Notes under the pieces: model-generated | What the model was told of the DNA's origin: nothing | Seen by the model: only the letters and a program-made list of their open reading frames with translations | Databases searched by the model: none | NCBI RefSeq assembly: GCF_003345655.1 | Contig: NZ_QQOH01000003.1 | Coordinates: 248,001-312,000, forward strand | Reading direction: 5' to 3' | Length of the DNA stretch: 64,000 nt | From: Motiliproteus coralliicola | GTDB lineage: Bacteria; Pseudomonadota; Gammaproteobacteria; Pseudomonadales; Balneatricaceae | Shown: in pieces, positions 16,490-26,133 of the stretch | How the letters are laid out: every line of letters begins with the position of its first letter | Numbering within the stretch: position 1 is the stretch's first letter | Position numbers and translations under genes: made by a program

Positions 16490-17818
16490 TCAAATCTCGA
16501 CACCGTTAGAACGACCGATACCGATATAACGGAACCCTTGGGCTTGCAGATAGCCCGGGTCATAGATATTGCGCCCATCCAGAATCAAACGACTTGGCAT
16601 CAATTGCGCCATCCGCTCAAAATCAGGGCTCCAGAACTCTTTCCATTCGGTCACGATCAGTAGTGCGTCGGCTCCTTCCAGCGCCTCATACATGCCATCG
16701 CAGCAAGCCAGATCAGCACGTGCACCTGCCCATTGTGCCACCTGCTCCAACGCCTTGGGGTCGTATAACCGAACGGTTACCCCCTGGGCCCAAAGCGCCT
16801 GCATCAGGGTCAAGCTGGGTGCATTATCGATCCGATCAGTACCCGGCTTAAACGAAGCCCCCCAGATCGCCACGGTCTTGTCCTGCATATCCGCCTGCCA
16901 CAGCTGCCAGAGTTTGCGGAACAGCACCTCTTTCTGCTGCCGATTGGTCTGCAACACGGTACTGAGCAGGTAGGAATCTTCGACGCGCTCCTCGACCGCT
17001 TCAGCCAGGCGCATTACGTCGTCGGAGAAGCTCAAACCCCCGAAGCCACAGCCCGGGTAGATATAATCGGAACCGATCCGGGGGTCGGAGCCAACACCCT
17101 TACGAACCTGCTCGATATCGACCTGGAGCTGATCGGCCAGATTGGCCATTTCGTTCATAAAACTAAGTTTGGTGGCCAGCATGCCATTGATCGCATACTT
17201 GGTGAACTCGGCCTCACGGGTCGACATCCCCAGCCAGCGTTCATGATTACGATTGAACGGGCGCAACAGTTCCTGAACCCGCTTCAGACCGACCTCTTCG
17301 GCGCCGGTTCCGCAGCTATCGCTGCCCAGCAGGATTCGCTGCGGCCGGGTAAACCCCTGAATCGCGGCCCCCTCCTGCAAAAAACTCGGTAACGCCAAGC
17401 AAGTGACAGACTTCGCCTCATCGGAACGCTTCGCTCGCATCTGCTGCTGTAGCCGCTCGGTGGTCCCGACCGGAAAGGTGCTCTGATTTAACAACACAAT
17501 CGGCGCGCTGGCCGCCTTGGCCAAACGCTCGCATAAGGCTTCCGCCTGAAGCTGATCCGTAGATTTGTAGGCAAGGCAATGCACTTCACCGTGAACAAAG
17601 GCGTGTGTTTCCGTTTCTGCTGCCAGCAAACGTCCGGTGATCAACTGCTCTTTGAGGCGATCCTTCAAGCCAGGTTCATCGAATCCGAGAACCAGTTGAC
17701 GCAGCTTTCGCAACGTCTCCTGCCGACCGGGCCAGAGCAAGACTTCATTACCAACATCGGCCAACGCCCAGGCGGTGACCAAGGCGGTCAGACCGCTTCC
17801 GTATACCGAAACCCGCAT
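16490..17818 (-). CDS. ugd: UDP-glucose/GDP-mannose dehydrogenase family protein, atypical active site, 442 aa
   Basis: This is an NAD-dependent nucleotide-sugar dehydrogenase by fold and context. The N-terminal Rossmann motif reads VYGSGLTALVTAWALA, the middle domain has EFTKYAINGMLATKLSFMNE, and the C-terminal UDP-binding domain has WGASFKPGTDRIDNAPSL. In the active-site loop family members read GGSCFPKD. Here the segment reads CGFGGLSFSDD, so the catalytic Cys is Ser and the Lys is Asp, while a Cys sits five residues earlier. Activity as a classical UDP-glucose 6-dehydrogenase is therefore uncertain. Its ATG overlaps the pgi stop by one base (TGATG), and galU follows, so coupling to UDP-glucose metabolism is likely. 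Confidence 0.85.
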   Translation of the reverse strand: MRVSVYGSGLTALVTAWALADVGNEVLLWPGRQETLRKLRQLVLGFDEPGLKDRLKEQLITGRLLAAETETHAFVHGEVHCLAYKSTDQLQAEALCERLAKAASAPIVLLNQSTFPVGTTERLQQQMRAKRSDEAKSVTCLALPSFLQEGAAIQGFTRPQRILLGSDSCGTGAEEVGLKRVQELLRPFNRNHERWLGMSTREAEFTKYAINGMLATKLSFMNEMANLADQLQVDIEQVRKGVGSDPRIGSDYIYPGCGFGGLSFSDDVMRLAEAVEERVEDSYLLSTVLQTNRQQKEVLFRKLWQLWQADMQDKTVAIWGASFKPGTDRIDNAPSLTLMQALWAQGVTVRLYDPKALEQVAQWAGARADLACCDGMYEALEGADALLIVTEWKEFWSPDFERMAQLMPSRLILDGRNIYDPGYLQAQGFRYIGIGRSNGVEI

Positions 17819-19485
17819 CAGCTTTCCTCCTGCGCATCGGCTTGGATCTGGCCGATAAAATCCAGCAGCCCGTCGGTAGAGCTTTCGTCGAAACGGTAGT
17901 CAGGCTGGTCGATCGCCGAACGGGTTTTGTTGGCAATCTGTTTGCCCAACTCGACCCCCCACTGATCGAACGGGTTGATCTCCCAGATCACCGACTGAAC
18001 AAAGACTTTGTGCTCGTACAATGCCAGCAGCTGTCCCAAACTGAATGGGCTCAACTCCTGCAACAACAGGGTACTGGACGGCTGGTTGCCGGGGTAACGT
18101 TGATCATTACGAGTCAGCTTGCGACGCTCCTGATCGCTCAAGGCATGATCGCCCAGCATCAACACCCGAGACTGGGCCAGACAGTTAGCCAAGGTCAGGC
18201 TCTGCTGCTGACGCAGGGTCTCGCCGGTGCCTTCAGCCGTATTCTCGCGGTAGCGCAACACCGGAGCAATAAAATCGCAGCTGACCGGCTGGGTGCCCTG
18301 GTGCAGTAACTGATAAAACGCGTGCTGGGCATTGGGGCCGACTTCGCCCCAGATGATCGGGCAGGTGTCGTAATCGACCCGATCCCCGTCACGATTGACC
18401 GATTTACCGTTGCTCTCCATCTCCAACTGGGTCAGGTAATGGGGAAAGTACTTGAGCCGGCCATCATACGGCAGTACCGCATGACCACGGCTGCCGAGAA
18501 AGTTGTGATTCCAGATTCCAACCAACGCCAGCAGTACCGGAAGATTCGTTGCAGCCGGAGTGGTCTGGAAATGCTGATCCATCTGATGAGCGCCGCCCAA
18601 CAACTGGCGAAACCCCGTCATGCCGACCAACAGAGCGATCGGCAGGCCGATCACCGACCAGAGCGAATAACGTCCACCGACCCAATCCCAGAATTGCAGT
18701 TGATTAGCCGGATCGATCCCCCACTCGGACATTTTCTGCGGATTGGCAGAGCTGCCGATAAAGTGCTGACGCAGTAAGATCGCCGGATTGTCGATCTTCT
18801 CTTCCAACCAACCACGAGCGGTATCGGCATTGGCCAAGGTGTCGATGGTGGTAAAGGATTTCGACGACAGGATGAACAGCGTCGTTTCCTGATTCAGGTG
18901 CTTAAGCAGCTCGGCCAACTGGGAGCCGTCGATCGAAGAGACGAAATGGATCCGCAAATCCGCCGCGGCTTCAACCCGAAACTCTTCCAAGGCATGGCAG
19001 ACCATCTGGGGCCCCAGGTCAGAGCCCCCGACGCCCAAGTTAACCACATCGGTGATCGGCTTGCCGCTGAATCCCCGCCATTGGCGATTGTGGATCTTTT
19101 CCACCAGTCCAGCCATCTTATCCAGATTGGCATGAACATCCGCCGTGACGGACACCCCCTCGGCCAGATTGTCGCGACCCCGCGGTGCTCGCAACGCGGT
19201 ATGCAGTGCGGCACGGCCTTCCGAGCTGTTGACCGCCTCGCCGTCAAACAGACGCTTGGTCCAGCTATCCAACCCTTGCTGCTCTGCCAGCTGAATCAGC
19301 AACCGCAGCGTCTGTTGGTTCAGACGCTGCTTGGAAAGATCCAGCAACAGTCCCGGTTGCTGGAAAGACAACGAGGAAAAACGATCCGCCTGCTGATCGA
19401 ACAGCTGACGCAGATCGAGATTCGAGATCTGCGCCCTGTAGTGCTGTTCCAACGCCTGCCAGGCGGGACTCTGCTTAACCGTCAT
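17818..19485 (-). CDS. pgi: Glucose-6-phosphate isomerase, 555 aa
   Basis: Pgi interconverts glucose-6-phosphate and fructose-6-phosphate. Signature stretches are present: VVNLGVGGSDLGPQMVC near residue 150, the SKSFTTIDT phosphate-binding loop, GGRYSLWSVIGLP, and near the C-terminus the catalytic-region segment PFDQWGVELGKQ. The length is normal for bacteria of this group. The gene leads an operon with ugd (1-base overlap) and galU, which would draw hexose phosphate towards UDP-sugars. The ATG at 19485 begins MTVKQSPAW; a ggagt lies nearby upstream on the minus strand. Confidence 0.97.
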   Translation of the reverse strand: MTVKQSPAWQALEQHYRAQISNLDLRQLFDQQADRFSSLSFQQPGLLLDLSKQRLNQQTLRLLIQLAEQQGLDSWTKRLFDGEAVNSSEGRAALHTALRAPRGRDNLAEGVSVTADVHANLDKMAGLVEKIHNRQWRGFSGKPITDVVNLGVGGSDLGPQMVCHALEEFRVEAAADLRIHFVSSIDGSQLAELLKHLNQETTLFILSSKSFTTIDTLANADTARGWLEEKIDNPAILLRQHFIGSSANPQKMSEWGIDPANQLQFWDWVGGRYSLWSVIGLPIALLVGMTGFRQLLGGAHQMDQHFQTTPAATNLPVLLALVGIWNHNFLGSRGHAVLPYDGRLKYFPHYLTQLEMESNGKSVNRDGDRVDYDTCPIIWGEVGPNAQHAFYQLLHQGTQPVSCDFIAPVLRYRENTAEGTGETLRQQQSLTLANCLAQSRVLMLGDHALSDQERRKLTRNDQRYPGNQPSSTLLLQELSPFSLGQLLALYEHKVFVQSVIWEINPFDQWGVELGKQIANKTRSAIDQPDYRFDESSTDGLLDFIGQIQADAQEES

Positions 19486-19524
19486 ATCACTCCTTGTATC
19501 CGGCTTGGTCGCTGGACAGATCGA

Positions 19525-22500
19525 TCAGTCGACCCAAACCCGTGCATTACGGAACATCCGCATCCAGGCACCATCTTCGCTCCAGGCATCCGGCGCCCAG
19601 GAGTTCTGGACCGCCCGGAATACACGCTCCGGATGCGGCATCATGATGGTCACCCGACCATCTGGAGTGGTGACACCGGTAATGCCGGCCGGTGAACCAT
19701 TCGGGTTAGCCGGATAGGTCTCGGTAATCTGACCACCGTTGTCGATATAGCGTAGCGCCACATTGTGACTGTTCTGCAGTGCCGCCAGATGGTCGGCATC
19801 CTTGAACTCGGCTTGGCCTTCACCGTGGGCAACAGCGATCGGCATTTTGGAGCCGGCCATACCGGACAGTAGGATAGACGGACTGTCCTGTACCTCGACC
19901 ATCGCCACCCGGGCTTCGAACTGCTCTGACAGGTTACGGACAAAGTGCGGCCACAGCTCGGCTCCAGGAATCAGTTCATGAAGGTTGGAGAGCATCTGGC
20001 AACCGTTACAGACCCCCAGTGCAAAGCTGTCATCACGCTTGAAGAAGGCTTCAAACTGGTCCCGTGCCCGCGAGTTGAACAGGATCGACTTGGCCCAGCC
20101 TTCACCGGCACCCAGCACGTCACCGTAGGAGAAACCACCGCAGGCCACTAGGCCTTTGAACTGTTCCAGGTTGCGTCGTCCCGACAGGATATCGCTCATA
20201 TGAACGTCAACCGCATCGAATCCGGCCCGATCAAAAGCCGCCGCCATCTCGATCTGGCCGTTGACGCCCTGCTCACGTAGCACGGCGATCTGCGGCTTAA
20301 CGCCGGTGGCGATCATCGGCGCCGCCACGTCTTCGTTGATATCGAAGCTCAGCTCGGCGTGCAGCCCCGGATTATTCTTCTCCAGCAACCCGTCGAACTC
20401 CTGCTTGGCACAGTCGGCGTTGTCGCGCAGGGCCTGGATTTCGTAACTGGTCTGCGCCCACCAGCGCTGCAGCTGCTCACGGGATTGGGTATAGATCTCT
20501 TCGTCGTCAAAACCGATGTTGATCTGATCGTCATCGTTCAACGAGCCGATCACCATCGCAATGTCGCCCAATCCGGCGGCATTCAACTCGGTCAGCACCT
20601 GTTCGCTGTGCTCGCGCTTGATCTGTACCACCGCACCCAGCTCTTCGCTGAACAGCGCTGCTGCCAGTTCGGCTGATTCGGCCGCCAGCAGGTCCAGATC
20701 GATATCGAGACCGGTACGCCCGGCAAACGCCATCTCAACCAAGGTGGTGAACAGGCCACCATCGGCACGATCGTGGTAGGCCAACAGCAGCCCCTGCTCG
20801 TTCAGCTCCTGAATCGCAGCGAAGAAGGTTTTCAGCTGTTCGGCGTCCACCACATCGGGCACGTCCTGGCCAACCTGATTGTAAACCTGCGCCAGGGCCG
20901 ACAGACCCAGACGGTTGTGGCCGTTCCCCAGATCCAGCAACAGCAGATCGGTTTCGCCCAGATCGGTACGCAGCTGCGGGGTCAGGCTCTTGCGGGCATC
21001 CAGAACCGGCGCAAAGCCGGAGATAATCAGCGACAGCGGCGCCGTGACGCTCTTCTGCTCGTCGTTATCGCCGCTCCAGACCGTCCGCATCGACATCGAG
21101 TCCTTGCCCACCGGCACGGTGATGCCCAGCTGCGGGCATAGCTCCATACCCACCGCCTTGACGGTGTCGTACAGTTTCTCGTCTTCGCCCGGATGGCCGG
21201 CGGCACACATCCAGTTGGCCGACAGTTTGATATCACTGAGCTGACCGATACGGGCACCGGCCATGTTGGTAATGGTTTCACCGATCGCCATCCGACCCGA
21301 AGCCGGACCATCCACCAGCGCCAGCGGGGTACGCTCGCCCATCGCCATTGCTTCACCAGCGTAAGTGTCGTAGGCGGCAGTAGTTACGGCGCAGTCAGCA
21401 ACCGGCACCTGCCAGGGACCCACCATCTGATCGCGGGCCACCTGACCGGTAATGGTTCGGTCACCGATGGTGATCAGAAAGCTCTTGCTCGCGACCGCCG
21501 GCAGTTTCAGCACTCGCTCGGCCGCCTCGGCCAGATCGATTGAAGTACTATCGAACTCAGCTACTTCGTAGCTGATCCGCTCGACTGAACGGTGCATCTT
21601 CGGCGGTTTGCCGAACAGCACGCTCATCGGCAGGTCGACCGGCTTATTGTCAAAATGGGTATCGCCCAGGGTCAGGTGGTGCTCTTCGGTGGCGGTACCG
21701 ACCACCGCATAGGGGCAACGCTCGCGTTCACAGATCGCTTCGAACAGCGGCATATCTTCCGGCTGAACCGCCAGCACGTAACGCTCCTGGGCTTCGTTAC
21801 ACCAGATCTCCAGCGGCGACATGCCCGGCTCGTCATTGTTGACGTTACGCAGCTCAAAATCACCACCGCGGCCGCCGTCTTTGACCAATTCCGGGAAGGC
21901 GTTGGACAGACCACCGGCGCCCACGTCGTGGATAAATGCGATCGGATTGGCATCACCACGCTGCCAGCAGCTGTCGATCACCTCCTGACAGCGACGCTCC
22001 AGCTCGGGGTTGTCCCGCTGAACCGAGGCAAAATCAAGATCGGCCGAGCTGGAACCGGATGACATCGACGAGGCTGCACCGCCGCCCAGACCGATCAGCA
22101 TCGCCGGACCACCCAGGCAGATCAGCTTGGCTCCGACTTCGATCTCGCCCTTGTCCACATGGGAGTCGCGGATGTTACCCATGCCGCCGGCGATCATGAT
22201 CGGCTTATGATAACCACGAACCTCTTCACCGTTGGCACCGTTGACGGACTGCTCGAAGGTGCGGAAATAACCGGTCAGGGCCGGACGACCAAACTCATTG
22301 TTGAACGCCGCGCCACCGATCGGGCCTTCGATCATGATATCGAGAGCCGAAACGATGCGTTCGGGCTTGCCGTAGTCCGATTCCCACGGCTGCTCAAAGC
22401 CAGGAATGTTCAGGTCAGAAACCGTAAAGCCGGTCAGGCCCGCTTTGGGCTTACCGCCCTTACCGGTGGCGCCTTCGTCGCGGATCTCACCACCGGAGCC

Positions 22501-23430
22501 GGTCGCTGCACCGGAATGGGGTGCGATCGCGGTCGGGTGGTTGTGGGTTTCGACCTTGATCAGGATCTGAATATCTTCGTCGTTGTAGCCGTAACTCTTG
22601 GATTCCGGATCAGGGAAGAAGCGGCCAGCACGGGAGCCTTTCAGCACCGCAGCGTTATCGGCGTAGGCCGACAGTACATTGTCGCCGGAAACCTGGTAGG
22701 TGTTGCGGATCATCGCGAACAGCGACTTCTCCTGCGCCTCGCCGTCGATATCCCAGCTGGCGTTGAAGATCTTGTGGCGGCAATGCTCGGAGTTGGCCTG
22801 GGCGAACATCATCAGTTCGACATCGTTGGGGTTGCGGCCCAGTTCGGTAAAGCTCTCTACCAGATAGTCAATCTCATCCTCGGCCAAAGCCAAGCCCAGT
22901 TCTATGTTGGCACGAACCAACGCATCGCGACCACCCGCAAGCACATCAACCTGCGACATCGGCTTGGGCTGGGCATGGCTGAACAGCGCCTCGGCCTGAT
23001 CAACGCTATCGAGCACCTGCTCGACCATTCGATCGTGCAACTGGTCGATGACCGTTTGACGCTGGTCGGCACTCAATTCAGCCGATGCGGTCACATAATA
23101 GGCCAGGCCTCGTTCAAGACGGACAACCTGCTCAAGGCCGCAGTTATGGGCAATATCGGTGGCCTTGCTCGACCAGGGCGAAATGGTACCGATCCGCGGC
23201 ACTACCAGCAGGGCGTCGCCCTGGGGCTCTTCGACCGCCACCTTAGGTCCATAGTGCAGGATCGTCTGCAGCTTCTGCAGATCCGCATCGGACAGCGACT
23301 CGGCCAGTTCGGCAAAGTGAACGTATTCAGCATATACTGCGCTGACTACCGGGACCTCTGCTTGCAAACAAGCGAGAAGTTTTTCACGACGGAAGGAGGA
23401 AAGAGCGGGAGCGCCACGCAGTTTTAGCAT
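19525..23430 (-). CDS. purL: Phosphoribosylformylglycinamidine synthase, 1301 aa
   Basis: This is the large single-chain PurL (FGAM synthase) of purine synthesis, which converts FGAR and glutamine to FGAM. The N-terminal domain begins [13 protein letters not shown], matching the known start of E. coli PurL. The frame is open to a TTG at 23505, but I start at 23430 for that reason. The synthetase half includes [26 protein letters not shown] and [14 protein letters not shown]. The C-terminal glutaminase has the nucleophile Cys in GVCNGCQML and ends with a PHPERVFR motif. It diverges from mltF; this purL/mltF arrangement is common in pseudomonads. Confidence 0.97.
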   Translation of the reverse strand: MLKLRGAPALSSFRREKLLACLQAEVPVVSAVYAEYVHFAELAESLSDADLQKLQTILHYGPKVAVEEPQGDALLVVPRIGTISPWSSKATDIAHNCGLEQVVRLERGLAYYVTASAELSADQRQTVIDQLHDRMVEQVLDSVDQAEALFSHAQPKPMSQVDVLAGGRDALVRANIELGLALAEDEIDYLVESFTELGRNPNDVELMMFAQANSEHCRHKIFNASWDIDGEAQEKSLFAMIRNTYQVSGDNVLSAYADNAAVLKGSRAGRFFPDPESKSYGYNDEDIQILIKVETHNHPTAIAPHSGAATGSGGEIRDEGATGKGGKPKAGLTGFTVSDLNIPGFEQPWESDYGKPERIVSALDIMIEGPIGGAAFNNEFGRPALTGYFRTFEQSVNGANGEEVRGYHKPIMIAGGMGNIRDSHVDKGEIEVGAKLICLGGPAMLIGLGGGAASSMSSGSSSADLDFASVQRDNPELERRCQEVIDSCWQRGDANPIAFIHDVGAGGLSNAFPELVKDGGRGGDFELRNVNNDEPGMSPLEIWCNEAQERYVLAVQPEDMPLFEAICERERCPYAVVGTATEEHHLTLGDTHFDNKPVDLPMSVLFGKPPKMHRSVERISYEVAEFDSTSIDLAEAAERVLKLPAVASKSFLITIGDRTITGQVARDQMVGPWQVPVADCAVTTAAYDTYAGEAMAMGERTPLALVDGPASGRMAIGETITNMAGARIGQLSDIKLSANWMCAAGHPGEDEKLYDTVKAVGMELCPQLGITVPVGKDSMSMRTVWSGDNDEQKSVTAPLSLIISGFAPVLDARKSLTPQLRTDLGETDLLLLDLGNGHNRLGLSALAQVYNQVGQDVPDVVDAEQLKTFFAAIQELNEQGLLLAYHDRADGGLFTTLVEMAFAGRTGLDIDLDLLAAESAELAAALFSEELGAVVQIKREHSEQVLTELNAAGLGDIAMVIGSLNDDDQINIGFDDEEIYTQSREQLQRWWAQTSYEIQALRDNADCAKQEFDGLLEKNNPGLHAELSFDINEDVAAPMIATGVKPQIAVLREQGVNGQIEMAAAFDRAGFDAVDVHMSDILSGRRNLEQFKGLVACGGFSYGDVLGAGEGWAKSILFNSRARDQFEAFFKRDDSFALGVCNGCQMLSNLHELIPGAELWPHFVRNLSEQFEARVAMVEVQDSPSILLSGMAGSKMPIAVAHGEGQAEFKDADHLAALQNSHNVALRYIDNGGQITETYPANPNGSPAGITGVTTPDGRVTIMMPHPERVFRAVQNSWAPDAWSEDGAWMRMFRNARVWVD

Positions 23431-23571
23431 GTCGTTTACAAGCCTCTGGAGAGCAGTTTTGGAATCGATCCGCCCACCCAATTGCGGGGCGGAAATTGAG
23501 GCCAAATAATACTGGAATCACCCTGCTGTTGCCATGTATCCCCAAGGATTTTTAGGAGTCCGACAGGCTCG

Positions 23572-25032
23572 ATGAGAAAAGCGCTAATCAGAAAATTGCC
23601 GCTGTTGATCGGTGCCGGTATCGCCCTGTCGTTTGTGCCGGTGATCTCGGAGTACAATCCGCAGTCACAACTGGACAGTATCCTTGAACGCAAGCAACTG
23701 CGGGTCATCAGCCGCCTGAGTCCAACGACCTACTATCTGGAAGACGGACGCCCGGGGGGCTTTGAGTTTGAACTCAGTCAGGCCTATGCCGATTATCTGG
23801 GGGTTGAGCTGGAGCTACTACCCTCCTCCTCGATCCAGGACATCTGGAATGCCCTGCGACTCAACAACGCTCAGCTGGCGGCTGCCGGACTGGCTTTGAC
23901 CGATGATCGCACCTCCCGCTTCGATTTCGGACCCGGCTACCTGACCAGCAAGGTGTTTCTGATCTACCGCTCGGGAGATGGCCACAAGCCACCGAAGAGT
24001 CTGGAGGAGGTCAGTGAACCGATCCATGTGATCGCCGACAGCAGTCACGCCGAATATCTCGCCAAACTCGATCCACAGCCGCCCTGGATTGAAGCCCAGC
24101 CTGGGGTTGAGTTACTCGATCTGATCCAGCAGATCGATCGTGGTGAAATTCAGTACGCACTGGTTGATGCCGAAGCGTTTGAGGTCAGCCGTGCGCTGTT
24201 TCCGCGGCTTAAAGCCGCCTTTGCCCTGGATCATCCGCAAGTGTCGGTGTGGTGGCTCAAGCGCAGCGCGGACAGCAGCCTGCAACAGAGTTTGATCGAT
24301 TTTTTTGAGCAACCCAGCACGCAGGACCTGATCCAAGACCTGAAAGAGCGCCACTTTGAGATCGATCATCGTCTCGGACTCGTCGACAATCTGACCTTCC
24401 GCCAACACCTCAAGAGTCGCTTTCCCAAACTCAAAGCCTGGCTGATTGAAGCGGCGGCGCAACATCAGATTGAATGGGAGCTGCTGGCTGCGATCGCCTA
24501 CCAGGAGTCCCACTGGAATCCCAAAGCCGTCTCTCCGACCGGCGTACGCGGCATCATGATGCTGACTCAGAATACTGCCCGAGCGATGGGAGTCACCAAA
24601 CGCACCGACCCCAAGCAATCAATCTTCGGCGGCGCCCGCTATTTCGCTGAGCAGTTTCAACGGATACCCGAGCGCATTCAGGGAGAGGATCGACTCTGGT
24701 TTGCGCTGGCCTCCTACAATGTCGGCCGCGGACATCTGGAAGACGCCCGAGTCTTATCCCAACAGGCCGGCGACAACCCGGATCGCTGGGAAGATGTAGC
24801 CAAGCATCTGCCTAAACTGGCGCAGCCACGCTGGTACAACAAGGTAAAACACGGCTTCGCCCGTGGTTATGAGCCGGTCCAATACGTGCAGAATATACGT
24901 CGCTACCAGACCATGCTGCAGCTGGAGAGCCGCCACGAAGCGATTCAAGAGATGATGGCGGTACCCGAAATCATGGGGCCGCCGGCACCATCTGCCGGCA
25001 CCGACCTGGAGAACACCCCGCAAACCCTGTAA
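23572..25032 (+). CDS. mltF: Membrane-bound lytic murein transglycosylase F, 486 aa
   Basis: MltF cleaves the MurNAc-GlcNAc bond of peptidoglycan to form 1,6-anhydro ends. The N-terminus has a hydrophobic segment (LPLLIGAGIALSFVPVIS) for export. Residues 40-270 form a periplasmic amino-acid-binding-like domain (LRVISRLSPTTYYLEDGRPGGFEFEL). Residues 290-450 are the lysozyme-like SLT domain, with the catalytic Glu in AYQESHWNPKAVSPTGVRGIM and the later LASYNVGRGHLEDAR. I see no lipobox Cys. A nearby aggag precedes the ATG. The divergent partner is purL. The tail beyond residue 465 is Pro-rich. Confidence 0.95.
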   Translation: MRKALIRKLPLLIGAGIALSFVPVISEYNPQSQLDSILERKQLRVISRLSPTTYYLEDGRPGGFEFELSQAYADYLGVELELLPSSSIQDIWNALRLNNAQLAAAGLALTDDRTSRFDFGPGYLTSKVFLIYRSGDGHKPPKSLEEVSEPIHVIADSSHAEYLAKLDPQPPWIEAQPGVELLDLIQQIDRGEIQYALVDAEAFEVSRALFPRLKAAFALDHPQVSVWWLKRSADSSLQQSLIDFFEQPSTQDLIQDLKERHFEIDHRLGLVDNLTFRQHLKSRFPKLKAWLIEAAAQHQIEWELLAAIAYQESHWNPKAVSPTGVRGIMMLTQNTARAMGVTKRTDPKQSIFGGARYFAEQFQRIPERIQGEDRLWFALASYNVGRGHLEDARVLSQQAGDNPDRWEDVAKHLPKLAQPRWYNKVKHGFARGYEPVQYVQNIRRYQTMLQLESRHEAIQEMMAVPEIMGPPAPSAGTDLENTPQTL

Positions 25033-25036
25033 TCGG

Positions 25037-25564
25037 TTATTCCGAGGTGGCTTGCTTGCGCTGTTTTTTTAACGCCCGTCGCTGCGCAAAAAATTGACTC
25101 AACTGGGTACTGCAACGCTCGGCCAGCACCCCGCCCTGCACCTCAACAGCCCAGTTAAACCAGTCGCTATCGAGCAGCTGAGCTTGACTGGCGACCACCC
25201 CGGCCTTGGGCTCGGTGGTGCCGTACACCAACCGACTGATACGGGAGTGGACCATGGCGCCCGTGCACATGGTACAGGGTTCGAGCGTGACATAGAGCGT
25301 CGCGCCCGGCAGCCGATAATTCTGCACCCTCTGCGCCGCCTGCCGGATCGCCACCACTTCGGCATGGGCACTGGGATCCTGGCTACCGATTGGCTGATTC
25401 CAACCTTCGCCGATCACCTCTCCGTCCAGAACCACCACAGCCCCGACCGGAACCTCGCCCTGTTCCGCACCGAGCTGAGCCAGCTCAAGCGCCCGCTCCA
25501 TCCAGTGCCGATCTTCGGCCAACTGTTCAGCGGCAGCCGGATCCTTGTCCATATCAGAAGCCAA
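25037..25564 (-). CDS. tadA: tRNA-specific adenosine deaminase, 175 aa
   Basis: TadA converts the wobble adenosine of tRNA-Arg(ACG) to inosine and is essential in most bacteria. The zinc and catalytic motifs are clear: HAEVVAIRQA (His ligand, catalytic Glu) and PCTMCTGAMVHSR (two Cys ligands). The N-terminus DRHWMERALELAQLG is typical. The frame starts MASDMDKDPAAAEQ, so the first residues are a variable leader and a later Met (MDKDP) is possible. It converges on mltF with only 4 bases between the stops. The gene upstream, a SPOR-like protein, ends 4 bases before this start, so the two are probably co-transcribed. Confidence 0.95.
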   Translation of the reverse strand: MASDMDKDPAAAEQLAEDRHWMERALELAQLGAEQGEVPVGAVVVLDGEVIGEGWNQPIGSQDPSAHAEVVAIRQAAQRVQNYRLPGATLYVTLEPCTMCTGAMVHSRISRLVYGTTEPKAGVVASQAQLLDSDWFNWAVEVQGGVLAERCSTQLSQFFAQRRALKKQRKQATSE

Positions 25565-25567
25565 CGT

Positions 25568-26098
25568 CTAGCGAACCTGGCGCCGCTTGATCGATTCCAT
25601 TGAGCGCACCCAGGGCTTATCCCGCAGGCCATAGCGGGTGATCAATTCACCCCCCTGCCGCTGAGCCGACTTGATGGTCCCGAATTCTCCCACCAGCAGC
25701 ACCTGCCAGAGCTGGTCATCATTACGGATCTCGACCACCCGACTATCTGGAATCTGTTGCAGCTTGCTCATCCGTTTCCGGCAAGGCTCGGCGTTGCAGG
25801 CCAACAGCTGCAGGGTATAACGACCTTCCGCCAATGCCGGCGGTTCGGCAACGGAACGAATGCCGGAGCCTGCATTGGCCGCCGGCAGCTTGATCGAGGA
25901 ATCCGCCTCTGTCTGCCCGCTGAACTCCAGCGCGCTGATGTAGTGCTCACTGCGAAACACCGACATCCGGTTGTCTTTCCAGCTGGCGCAGATCCAGGCC
26001 TCGGCCTCCGCCTTACAGGCGGTCAGACTGGCAACCTCGGTCGCCGATAGCAGAGGAGCAACAAACAGCCCAGCAATCAGGCAAACGAATCTGAACAT
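25568..26098 (-). CDS. Exported protein with a SPOR-like C-terminal domain, 176 aa
   Basis: A signal peptide (MFRFVCLIAGLFVAPLLSA) starts at 26098, preceded by AGGA at 8 bases. The frame is open to 26137, but that start has no ribosome-binding site and would overlap the upstream gene. After the signal are a Cys-rich patch (TACKAEAEAWICASW) and a short linker. Residues 95-170 resemble a SPOR domain (GRYTLQLLAC, then WQVLLVGEFGTIKSAQRQG, then PWVRSMESI), with strands and helix in the right order. SPOR domains bind glycan strands stripped of stem peptides. It sits between tadA and a membrane-anchored protein, near mltF. A role at the cell wall is inference. Confidence 0.7.
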   Translation of the reverse strand: MFRFVCLIAGLFVAPLLSATEVASLTACKAEAEAWICASWKDNRMSVFRSEHYISALEFSGQTEADSSIKLPAANAGSGIRSVAEPPALAEGRYTLQLLACNAEPCRKRMSKLQQIPDSRVVEIRNDDQLWQVLLVGEFGTIKSAQRQGGELITRYGLRDKPWVRSMESIKRRQVR

Positions 26099-26133
26099 CT
26101 CACTCATCCTAAGAACATGCGAAAAGACCGCCA

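Noticed and set aside
22159-23427. 422-residue open frame opposite purL
   Set aside because: It is an antisense shadow of the conserved PurL N-terminal region, with no recognisable motif.
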